Origin: Cordia subcordata
Lineage: Eukaryota; Streptophyta; Magnoliopsida; Boraginales; Cordiaceae
DNA: 64,000 nucleotides
NCBI GenBank assembly: GCA_028554755.1
Contig: JAPTOF010000016.1
Location: forward strand, 756,501-820,500
Reading direction: 5' to 3'
Positions 1-9,104 of the stretch are shown here, in pieces; position 1 is the stretch's first letter, and every line of letters starts with the position of its first letter. Below the pieces are notes generated by a model. It was not told the DNA's origin. It was given only the letters and a program-made list of their open reading frames with translations, and made no database searches. The position numbers and the translations under genes were made by a program.

Positions 1-1008
1 TATGATTTTAAATGTAATAGTAAAAAATTTAATGATTGTAAAATAATAACACATTGTGTTTTTATATTTTACTTTGAAAAAACATATGCTAGTAAATAAT
101 TATAATACATTGCTCGAGGAAACAAAGACCGACTTGATTTGGTTTATTTTTGGAAGATAATTATGTGATTAAAAATAAAAGTGATTTTATTAGATTAATG
201 TAAATTATATACTGCACATGTAGGTACACCTTGCAAGGTGTAAAGTTTATCTACTTGTTTGCCTAATACCCCACAACTACTTATCTAATGACTATTTGTT
301 CAGTACCTCATAACTGTTTATTCAATAGCATATCTTATACTGTATACTTATAAGTACATGATATAAGTTCCCACAGGTTTAATATTTTTGTTATATTTGT
401 TAACTAACTCTCTTATCGTTTAAATATTACATTTTAATCCTTTATAATATAATATTAGTCCTTAAAATAAAATATGTATAAAAACAAAAGAAAATGTTAC
501 TATTTGGAAAAATAATTTTAATTACTTTTAGATGATTTTACTTTAAAAAGGAGAAAAAAAAAAAGAGATATGGAGAACATATGACAGTCATGATATTTTC
601 ATCTCTTTTTGAATAAATTTTATGTTAAAAACTAGTAATAAAGATAATATCTTAAATTAAGAAATAAAATATTACGTTTCAAATATAAAGGAATTATTTG
701 ACAAAGATAAAAATTACCCATAATATTAATCCATTTATATGTTTGATTTCATATGACAAAAACTCTTTATCACATAAAAAATATAAAGCTATCATCGGTA
801 TTACGTAGAATGCTCGCGAAGAATTTCAGGGTTTGGATTTTGAAAAAGAGAAAAACATTTTCTTGTTGATTTGGGAAAAGTAATTATAACATGCAGATAT
901 CTTGCCGTTACATTAAAAGAATTAGGTGTTGACTATGCCACAATTGAGGAGAAAAAGTCAAAAGACCCTACTTTAGCTATTGACCGGTGCTCACGTCTCC
1001 CTTCTCTC
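1..1008. other. AT-rich intergenic DNA, no gene seen
   Basis: No open frame of meaningful length, no splice-consistent coding stretch and no recognisable repeat was found on either strand. The composition is strongly AT with short A and T runs. Confidence 0.6.
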
Positions 1009-1200
1009 TTTTTTTTTTTTTTTTGTCCTTTTACAATAAGAGAAATTTAACTGATGTAACTTGATCATTAACTGACAAATTTGAGTACACACCATGTCCC
1101 TTATACTGTGCACTAGTTAAGTCGAGGTCATGGAGACTGGATTCAAACCTGTTCATGAGCCGTGTTAATTTTCAGTTTTTACTGCTAGAACATCTTGAGA
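1009..1200 (-). mobile_element. tRNA-related SINE, degenerate
   Basis: Read on the minus strand, this has a B-box-like motif (GGTTTGAATCCAG) near 1140-1150 and a degenerate A-box-like head near 1190-1200. Its body resembles the clearer SINEs at 43002-43227 and 63284-63536, sharing a block around CAAATTTGTCA and a GATCAAGTTAC-like block. A 16-base T run at 1009-1024 on the plus strand fits the poly(A) tail of a minus-strand insertion. No clear target-site duplication was found. Confidence 0.5.
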
Positions 1201-1204
1201 ACAT

Positions 1205-1925
1205 AACTTCTTTCATTCACTCTAACTTCCCTGGACATTTACTCTTTTAATTTTTTTCTCATTTGACCAACGATTTTAATTTTTATAGCAGAAAATGAAA
1301 AGGAGTAAAAGAAAAACAAAGATACTTATTGTACTTTTTTCCTTTTAGGAGGGCTACGCCAGAGACGAAAAAATTAAATGGAACGAATAAAAGTAATTCC
1401 TATAATGTTATCTCTTAAGAAGGTTCAAGAATTCTTCCATGAGGTAATATCCATAAAGAATCAAGACGCCGTAATTAGCTATTTAATCTGCACATTTATT
1501 TACTTTTCTATGAATGTAATTCGACTTATATCCTGAATGTGCCATATGATTATTTTATTTTTCCTCCCCCAATATTCATTATTGGTAGTAACTATTAGTT
1601 AGGAATTTCACCTATGTGGTCGACTTTGCATTTTATATTGAGCATGGTTTTGTAGAATTTGTCCTTTATGTTTGTCAAGTGACATAAAATCTTACGTATA
1701 GATAAGAACTTAAATATTAAATAAATATTAAATCTTATGTATAGATAAGAACTTAAATATTAAATAAATATCTTTCCTCGTATATTAAAAATTCTCATTT
1801 ATAGAAAGATAAAACATGACAAAAATAAAGAGAGGTAAAATATTGTCGAGATGATACAAGAACAACATGCTTAACAGAAATATTTGTTGATGAAATTATT
1901 AATGTAAGATTGTTAGGCTAACCAT
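1205..1925 (+). repeat. Direct repeat, copy 1 of 2
   Basis: This stretch matches 2965-3570 in the same orientation. Shared blocks include a TTTGACCAAC block followed by a T-rich run, a CACCTATGTGGTCGACTT block, a TTTTGTAGAATT block and an end block AATGTNAGATTGTT. Homology is interrupted by small indels. The pair could be the LTRs of an ancient element or a segmental duplication. No coding domain lies between them. Confidence 0.6.
1687..1772 (+). repeat. Tandem duplication, two 43-bp units
   Basis: Two adjacent 43-base units, starting at 1687 and 1730, are almost identical: each begins AAATCTTAYGTATAGATAAG. The homologous place in the second direct-repeat copy (near 3365) has only one degenerate unit, so this duplication came later. 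Confidence 0.85.
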
Positions 1926-2964
1926 TGAGCAGGCGTTGTTCGTTTTTGTCGATTGCGATTATCTTTACAGAGAGTGATTTAAATGTCTTTTTTTTTTTCT
2001 TAAAAAAAACTAAAATGTCATATTTTTTTAAAATTCTTAAGCTGAGTGCCACAAAAGTCAAGTATGAATTTTGCAAACTCGAATTTAGGTTGCCAACTAA
2101 GAGGTTTTGGAATCTACGTGAAAAAAATGATAGCACATAAATTTCGAGTTTTGAAAATTCAAACTCAAACTTCTCTCTTTTTTTTTTTTTCAATTTTTAC
2201 CAAATTCTGAGATTTGAATACTCGAACTTTACTTAAGTTTGAGTTTTCCACTTCACGTTTTCATGTTTTTAATTTTTTACCAATCTTCAAGTTTTTTTTT
2301 TTAAATAATAAAATAAAAGGAGAAATTTTAGTTTTTAAAACTCAAAATTGGTAAAAAATTAAAATAAAAAAGATAACTTTGAAATTGGCTTTGAAAGCTC
2401 AAACCCTTGCCCCTACCACATACCTGTATCGGCTAAACTCCTACACTATCATCCGTGAAGACCCCGCCCTGCCCTTTTAAAGTACTAGTCAACAAAGACA
2501 TTAAATTTTTAAAAAAAATACTAATACGAAAGAACATATTTTAAAAGCAAGTTAATTTTTACCACTAAACAAATAAATTTTAATGATATAAAGTTTATAT
2601 TAAAATATATAAAAATATATTTAAAATATATACAAAATGATATAATATTTATATTAAAAATATATAGAAATATATTAAAGTAATAAATATACATATACGG
2701 AGTGCTGTAAATAAACCTCTATCCTATCCTACCCCTGCATCGGGGTAAGGGAATAAAGCACCACCTGCACTTAGCAAGGGTTTTTTGGTAGAAAACTTCC
2801 CCTCCAATGCAGTACTCCTGCAAAGCAAAACGGGGTGAATATCGTCGTCATCCTAATATATATGTGTTTGTGTGTGTGTATTGACATATATATTGACTAA
2901 GCCACAAATTGAAGCGATAATGTCAACTACCCCTCCTTCAGCTATTTTTGATGGGTTCGCGTTT
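1926..2964. other. Spacer between direct repeats
   Basis: AT-rich with several A and T tracts. Around 2140-2350 are short inverted motifs related to TTTTTACCAA and TTGGTAAAAA that could fold back. At 2700-2830 is a less AT-rich block with short C-runs. No coding capacity was recognised. Confidence 0.5.
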
Positions 2965-3570
2965 CTCAGTTCTCTCGTGTACTCTTAGCTTTCCCCAGAC
3001 TTCTTTTTCCTCTCTCTTTTGACCAACAATTTTAATCTTATAGCAAAAAATGAAAAAAGGGTAAAAGAGAAATAGACATAATTATTTCACTTCTTTTCTT
3101 TTAGAAAGGCTATGTCTAGGAAGTTAAAAGAAACGAATGAGTCCGAGAATTATTCAATCAATGGCATCTAAAACGAATCGAGAGCCCGTACTTAACCATT
3201 CAATCGACACATCTAACTATAACCCTATTACTATTTTACTTTTTCTCCCAATATATTCATCGTTGGCAGTAATTATTAATTAGGAACTTCACCTATGTGG
3301 TCGACTTCGCATTTATATTGAGCATGATTTTGTAGAATTCGTCCTTTGTGTTTGTAAGCAACATAAAATCTCAACTATAAAGAAGAACTTACATATTAAA
3401 TAAAAAAAATCTTCCCACATATATCATGAATTCTCATCAACAGAAAGACAAAATAAGACCTAGAAAAAGAAAAAGGTAAAACATAGTCAAGATAATAAAG
3501 GAATACACTCAACAGAATTATTCATCCTTCATGAGATATTAATGTTAGATTGTTGGGTAGCCCAATAATA
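2965..3570 (+). repeat. Direct repeat, copy 2 of 2
   Basis: Homologous to 1205-1925 in the same orientation and diverged by many substitutions and small indels. Ends near AATGTTAGATTGTT at about 3541. It lacks the 43-bp tandem duplication found in copy 1. Confidence 0.6.
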
Positions 3571-5285
3571 ATTCTCCACGTACCCATAATGATGACTCAA
3601 ACTCAAGACCCGTAAGTCTTGAGTTGGGCAGTGTTTGTGTAGTTCTTTACGGTGTACGCAAGGCAACAATATAAACTAGTATATATTGACGAGATTTGGG
3701 ACATTAGGGAAAACGATTCATAGGAAGTACTTGACACCTGAAACAGTTGCGTTTTGTTTTTACACACAACCAAACAGAAAGGTCATTTTCAGATATACAG
3801 CCAGGCTAATAAGTAACTACAAATCAAGATTTTTTACAAATACAATGTTTGTGCATACACCTTGATCTACACGACCACCATTAGCTTCCGTAACTTAAAT
3901 GAGGTTTGAACAGCTAGATGATGTTACATTCGAGGCCTCCTTTTAAGTCTGATAACTAAGCATGAGAAAAAAAAACGATGATCATTTCCACCGATGAGAT
4001 TGTCTTACCCTGAGACCAATAAGCGTCGATCTTATAGGCCATTCTCAGTCGTTTTTTTCTCCATGATGTAGAGATGGGAATTTTTGCTTATTTCTCTTGA
4101 CTTGTCCCCTGACAAAGCAAAGCTTAAAAATAAACACTCATGTACACTTCCTTCTTTATGACTGCAAATTCCTCAGATATATAATAAGCGAGATGCAAGA
4201 TCAATTCTTCAGTTTCATTACCGTTCTTTTTCTCTTTGCGTGCTGGTATCCATCTCCATCTTGGAATAAAACTTGCTTCCAGTACTTCAATTAAACATGC
4301 AGTAGGACATCTCAGGATCGGAGAATGGTAGCGCATTTGCCTGGCAGCATTCACCTTCATCGCGAGGATAGTATTGTATCTTCAATTTATAGATGAATGA
4401 TCTGCAGCATAAACAAATAGATTTTAACCAATAACATAGTTGCTGCTTGTTCTCAAAGGATCCACTCTTGATTCGAATTTACTGCTTCCTGTCTCAAATT
4501 TGTTTGCCTGCAAGACATCATATGAATCTAGAGCTACACTTACCACCTTCAGGCTTTCTCCTATGAGAAAGGTCTCTGATCAATCTCCCCAGTATAGCAC
4601 ATGAACCTCGTCTGATTAATCTCCTATGAGCACCAGAATGAACTGCACTTAATCTGAACCACTGCATTACTGCAAACGTAGAACAAACATCTCCAGTCTC
4701 AAAAGGAATTGTATGGAAGGTACAGTTTTCTTTCTCTTCCAAGTATTAGCCGACAAACCATTACATAACCTTTTCTCTGAATCAGAGGAGAAGTGCCAGA
4801 AGTGCCAGCTATTCTTCACCAAATCAGAAGAAAATTCCAACACTTGCAAATGAATAAACACAGGAAAAAACAGAAGCGCCGACCTCTACTGGGAATCACA
4901 GGAGATTCAGAACACGGGAAAAGATAAGCAAGCTGGACCGAAGAAGCGGGGTGGGGAAAAATTACCTTGGCATGCTTTTCCTAGAGCGGCTGGTCCTTGT
5001 AACTCACGTCCATATCTTTGTTAGTCTGAAGGAAATTCTACCCATACTCATATGCACTGTAAAATTTTCTTGTAACTCATTTTCCCGGGACAAACAATCA
5101 GTACAAAATATAAAAGAACATCAGTGTACAATCAAGTATATGCACATACATATAATTACAAAGCAGAGAAATGCTCAGGAAAAAAAATGACAACATCCAC
5201 AGAAGAAAGCTTTCCTGCCAAGATTGATCTGAACAAGCAGATGTATAAGATGCGCAAAATCCATAGGCGAGTAGCTTAGCTTATA
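3571..5285. other. Unassigned stretch, possible old transcript on minus strand
   Basis: Composition is less AT-rich than the flanks. On the minus strand an open frame runs to a TGA at 4292-4294, and its last residues read as an ordered polar and cysteine-containing tail (QYYPRDEGECCQANALPF, then SDPEMSYC). Good-looking splice-type sites occur nearby on the same strand, such as GGTG|GTAAGTG near 4546. However, the implied introns are under 45 bases, too short for a plant intron. It may be a gene remnant cut off by the retroelement inserted at about 5.28 kb, or chance. No family was recognised. Confidence 0.25.
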
Positions 5286-5809
5286 ATAACAAGACCGACG
5301 CTTGTACGGAAGCACATGTGGCACTTTCTCGTGTTAGGGCAGCCCTGATGATGCAGGCGCCATGTGAGCAACCATGTGGCAAGGATGATAAAGCTTGAAA
5401 GGATGTACACATGGCACTTCTCTCCAGGAAGGATCTAGAAGATACACTAGATAAGGATAATATCAAATCCCCTTTGATTGAGGGATTATGGTTTGAGATT
5501 GGTTGTAAACATCCCATGATTAGGGTAGAATCTTCTAGAAACACATATTAGCCATTAGATTGAAATGATCTTAGCCATTCATTAGACTACAAGCATGTAT
5601 AAATAGCCTTGCATTTTCATTTGTAAGACACAGAGAAAAGCTTGAGAGCAATACAAAAGTCTTATTCTCTCAACTCTTTACTTCCGCTGCTTTATTATTT
5701 GCTTTGCAAAACCTTTTGTTCGTGGTTTTCAGGCTGACTTAGCCACTTTTGCTGTAGAAAAGTGTCTAAGTGCCGCACGCAGCGCTTAAGTTAGGCTAAG
5801 GGCGTGACA
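5286..5809 (+). repeat. 5' LTR, 5' end degraded
   Basis: Aligns base for base with about 8261-8784. The first 40 or so bases of the LTR, including TGTCATGCCC, are missing or too diverged here, although weak similarity (CATAGGCGAGTAG against CATGGGCGGTAG) continues a little leftward with an apparent 10-bp insertion. The LTR ends with GGGCGTGACA at 5800-5809. A TATAAATA-like promoter motif lies at about 5599-5606 and matches the 3' LTR copy. Confidence 0.88.
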
Positions 5810-5811
5810 AG

Positions 5812-5826
5812 TGGTTACCAGAGCCA
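5812..5826 (+). other. Primer-binding site (initiator tRNA-Met type)
   Basis: TGGTTACCAGAGCCA begins two bases after the 5' LTR. It is a variant of the common plant site TGGTATCAGAGCC that pairs with the 3' end of initiator tRNA-Met, and it fixes the LTR boundary. Confidence 0.8.
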
Positions 5827-5867
5827 AGGTTACACGCAAGGTATTTGTAATTTTGCTCCTTTGAAGG

Positions 5868-7075
5868 ATGTCTTCCTCAGGTATTGAGAAGAGCGTTGAT
5901 GTTGGTAATGATGAGAGGGGAAGAGAAGTCCTACCTCTTCCTGTAGCAGCCAAAGGCAGTAAGAGGGGAAAGTCTCATGATGTGCAAGCTGCTTTTGAGG
6001 CACGTTTGACAAGGGCAGAAGATGTTGTTGCTGATTTCATGCAGAAACTTCAACAGCTTGGGTTCGACGATGAGGAGGCACCAAGTTTGGGGGACCTTTA
6101 TCAGGAACTCAAAAACCTTCAAGCTCGTGTACAAATGGCAGAAGAGGCAGCTAAGAATGCACTAATTGAGAAAGAAACCATTGCCAATTGGTTACAGGTT
6201 AAGATTACCGAGCAAGATCGCAAGATGGCTGAACAAGACCAGATCCTTAAGGAGATGAAGAAAGATTGGGCTATGTGTAGAGAGGCAATAGCCCGTGGCG
6301 CGTCAACCCACCATGTAGCACCAAAGGTGGATGTGCCAAGGCCTAGTCCCTACAACGGGAAGCGCGAAACCAAGGAGGTGGAAAACTTCTTTTGGCAGAT
6401 TGAACAATACTTTGATGCGGTTGAGCTCGAGGAGGATGCTAGCCGTGTGAAGACAGCAACACTCTACTTCTCAGAAGATGCAGCTTATGGTGGCGTATGA
6501 AGCACCAAGAGGCCAAGAGGGGGCTTCCAACTTGGACTGCTTTCAAGGAGGATGTATATGCCCAATTCTATCCGGAAGAGGCCGAATGGGAAGCTCGTGA
6601 CAAGCTTAGAGTCCTGAAGCATATAGGGACCATACATCAATATGTTCAAGAATACATCTCCCTTAAACTTCAGGTACGTAATAAGCCCGATTATGATCAC
6701 ATGTACGACTTTATCAAGGGTTTGCAGCCATGGGCACAACAAGAAGTACGAATGAGAAAGCCCAAAACTTTCGCTCAAGCGGTTGCCATGGCCAAGTCCT
6801 TAATAGAGGTGAAGCAAAAGAACAACCCCGCCGAATCCCCAGGAGATTTGAAGGAAAACGGTGGGAGGACGAGAGTCCCAAAGGGTAAGACAAGGATAGA
6901 CATGGGAGACAACCTTTCAACAAAGACGAGAAGAGAGATAAGAAATCCATCAAGTGCTACTTTTGTCTCGGTTCCCATCCATGGAGAGAGTGTCCAAGAA
7001 GACAAACACTCAACATGTTGATTGAGGAACATGAGAAGATCGGCGAAGCACAAATGGGTTCTCTTCAATTGCTGA
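5868..7075 (+). pseudogene. Gag polyprotein region of the retroelement, two frameshifts
   Basis: The frame opens with ATG at 5868 and runs to a stop at 6498-6500. The N-terminal part is polar and helical (residues about 35-140), fitting a Gag coiled-coil head, followed by a capsid-like block with the motif YFSEDAA. Near 6483 a one-base loss disrupts the conserved tryptophan pair expected after that motif. The capsid continues in another frame (6497-7021) with EARDKLRVL and the YVQEY-like segment typical of Ty3 Gag. A second shift near 6890-6940 puts the zinc knuckle (CYFCLGSHPWREC, C-x2-C-x3-H-x4-C) in the frame of the next ORF. The gene is inactive as it stands. Confidence 0.85.
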
Positions 7076-8130
7076 ATGCTTTGAATGTCAAAATAACACC
7101 AAGGGCCACATCAAAAGGTGGCTTGATGTACGTGGAGGCATTGATTCAAAGGAAGCTCTCCAGGGCCATGTTGGACACTGGAGCTTCTCATAATTTCATG
7201 GCAAAAGACGAAGCCAAGAGATTGGGACTTACTCTTAACAAGTCTCAAGGGTCCCTCAAGACTGTCAATTTCGCCCCGCGACCATTGATAGGGGTGGTGA
7301 AAGATGTTTCTCTAACAATCGGTACTTGGCAAGGGAAATTAAATTTTACGGTGGTACCCATGGATGACTTTGAGCTTGTCCTTAGTGTGGAGTTCTTCAT
7401 ACACGCAAAGGTCATCCCCACACCCCACCTTGAACATATGATGATCATGGAGGAGAATACCCCTTGCATGGTCCCAGCCAAGATCCAAGCGAGACACAAA
7501 AAGAGACAACTTTCGACCCTTCAGATGGACAAGGGAGTCCGACAAAATGAGGGGGCTTACTCAAAAGCCATGAAAGGAGCGAATAAGGGTGAACAAGTGG
7601 CAGATAAGACACCAAAGGAGACCGCCAAAGGCTGTGAGAAGGTGGAAGAGTTCACATCACCTTTGGTACAAAAGAAGGTACTACCTATGGAAAAGGTAGA
7701 CCCTTCATGTGATGCAACCCATGGTGTCAAACCAAAGAGGAGGGCAACCATATGTGATGAGACACAAACTTCTCTCAATCTCCACGGGAGCCGAGCAATG
7801 GGCAAGAAGCCGGTTGAAGTAGAAACAAGTCAACGGATCCTTGCTGCTCACACCAGGGAGTCAGAGACCAAGTACAAAACAAGTTACCCTCAAATGAAGC
7901 AAGCCAGTTCATCAAAGATCTGCCTTGATGAATCAGCTAGCAATAGAATCAGCGAAGGAAGTCGAAGAAAGGAGGACACAGCCACCAAGAGTCTAGCAGC
8001 CACATTGTTAGATCCTTGTGACAAGAAAATCGATTTCATTGAAGCTGATTATGTAAGGGGACTTCCTCCACGGCATGAATACTTGGTACATTGGAAGATC
8101 TTGCCAGCAAGTGAGGCAAGTTGGGAGTAA
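7015..8130 (+). pseudogene. Aspartic protease joined to a partial chromodomain, pol missing
   Basis: The open frame holds a retropepsin-like domain with the catalytic motif LDTGASHNF (DTGA encoded at 7174-7185), followed by FELVLSVEFF, where family members have a glycine after the leucine. About 175 polar, low-complexity residues come next. At the end is a chromodomain signature (EYLVHWK, then EASWE) cut by an in-frame TAA at 8128-8130. The reading frame past the stop continues the domain (DPLGNF). Reverse transcriptase, RNase H and integrase are wholly absent, so the element could only have moved with help from a related full-length element. Chromodomains of this class normally sit at the integrase C-terminus. 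Keeping one without the integrase is odd. Confidence 0.85.
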
Positions 8131-8207
8131 ACAGACCCTCTTGGAAACTTTATGAAGGAGATTGTGGAGTATCATGAGGAGATCGCGACAAGGACGTTCA
8201 CGCAATT

Positions 8208-8220
8208 GGGTGGGGGAGTT
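8208..8220 (+). other. Polypurine tract of the retroelement
   Basis: GGGTGGGGGAGTT lies directly before the TGTCA start of the 3' LTR, the expected place for the plus-strand primer. Confidence 0.75.
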
Positions 8221-8784
8221 TGTCATGCCCTACCGATGGAGACGCCACATGGGCGGTAGGATAACAAAACCAAGGTTTGTACGGAAGCACATGTGGCACT
8301 TTCTCGTGCTAGGGCAGTCCTGATGATGCAGGCGCCATGTGAGCAACCATGTGGCAAGGATGATAAAGCTTGAAAGGATGCACATATGGCACTTCTCTCC
8401 AGAAAGGATCTAGAAGATACACTAAATAAGGATAATATCAAATCCCCTTTGATTGAGGAATTATGGTTTGAGATTGGTTGTAAATATCTCATGATTAGGA
8501 TAGAATCTTCTAGAAACACATATTAGCCATTAGATTGAAATGATCTTAACCATTCATTAGACTACAAGCATGTATAAATACCCTAGCATTTTCATTTGTA
8601 AGACACAGACAAAAGCTTGAGAGCAATACAAAAGTCTTATTCTCTCAACTCTTTACTTCCGCTGCTTTATTATTTGCTTTGCGAAGCCTTTTGTTCGTGG
8701 TTTTCAGGCTGACTTAGCCACTTTTGCTGTAGAAAAGTGTCTAAGTACCGCACGCAGCGCTTAGGTTAAGCTAAGGGCGTGACA
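8221..8784 (+). repeat. 3' LTR, complete, 564 bp
   Basis: Begins TGTCATGCCC and ends GGGCGTGACA. From about 8261 it aligns with the 5' LTR. It contains a TATAAATA motif near 8574-8581 and a downstream block ending in the same sequence as the 5' copy. The flanking base block TACTG could be a target duplication, but the degraded 5' LTR edge prevents a check. Confidence 0.92.
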
Positions 8785-9104
8785 TACTGCTACAAAAGCA
8801 AATTTACGCGAGGACAATTCCCCAATTTATGCACTGCAGAAAGAGTAGCCTCTCTCCTGTTGCAAATTACTGTCTGCCCCACATTCTGTTTTTGTTTTTT
8901 TCTTTTTCTTTTCCGTGGGGAGCGCAAACTACAGGTCTCATAGACCCTTAATGGCAAATGGGTTGCATGAAAAAAATTGGAAAAGTTCAGGCAACCCCTG
9001 AAAAGAATTTCTTAAAGGAAAAATGGAAAAAAAGAATACAAGAGCGACTAACAGTGCTCCTATAATGATGCTTGACAGCCCAAAAAAAACATCTGCGTGC
9101 ATCC
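8785..9104. other. NFXL1 3' flank
   Basis: About 320 bp between the retroelement and the NFXL1 stop, presumably containing the 3' UTR of NFXL1 read on the minus strand. No other coding feature was seen. Confidence 0.5.

Larger units (their letters stand above)
5286..8784 (+). mobile_element. Non-autonomous Ty3/gypsy chromovirus-type LTR retroelement
   Basis: Two LTRs flank a roughly 2.4-kb interior. The 3' LTR begins TGTCATGCCC and ends GGGCGTGACA, giving TG...CA ends with a short inverted TGTCA/TGACA. A primer-binding site follows the 5' LTR and a purine tract precedes the 3' LTR. In order, the interior encodes Gag (coiled-coil head, capsid-like block, CCHC knuckle), an aspartic protease and a partial chromodomain. 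Reverse transcriptase, RNase H and integrase, normally about 3 kb between protease and chromodomain, are absent. Two frameshifts in gag and an in-frame stop in the chromodomain make it non-functional. By eye the LTR pair differ at roughly two dozen sites over about 520 bp, so the insertion is not recent. It lies about 320 bp beyond the NFXL1 stop. Confidence 0.9.

Noticed and set aside
2700..2830. Similarity of 2700-2830 to 57090-57190
   Set aside because: Both follow AT-rich runs and have CCTA/CCCC words, but the match is too weak by eye to call a shared repeat.
4490..4560. Very short introns joining minus-strand frames at 4.3-4.7 kb into a gene
   Set aside because: The introns needed would be under 45 bases, below the working size in plants.
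5281..5544. Minus-strand open frame in the 5' LTR, repeated in the 3' LTR
   Set aside because: It lies wholly inside the LTR, is present only because the LTR is repeated, and has no known domain.
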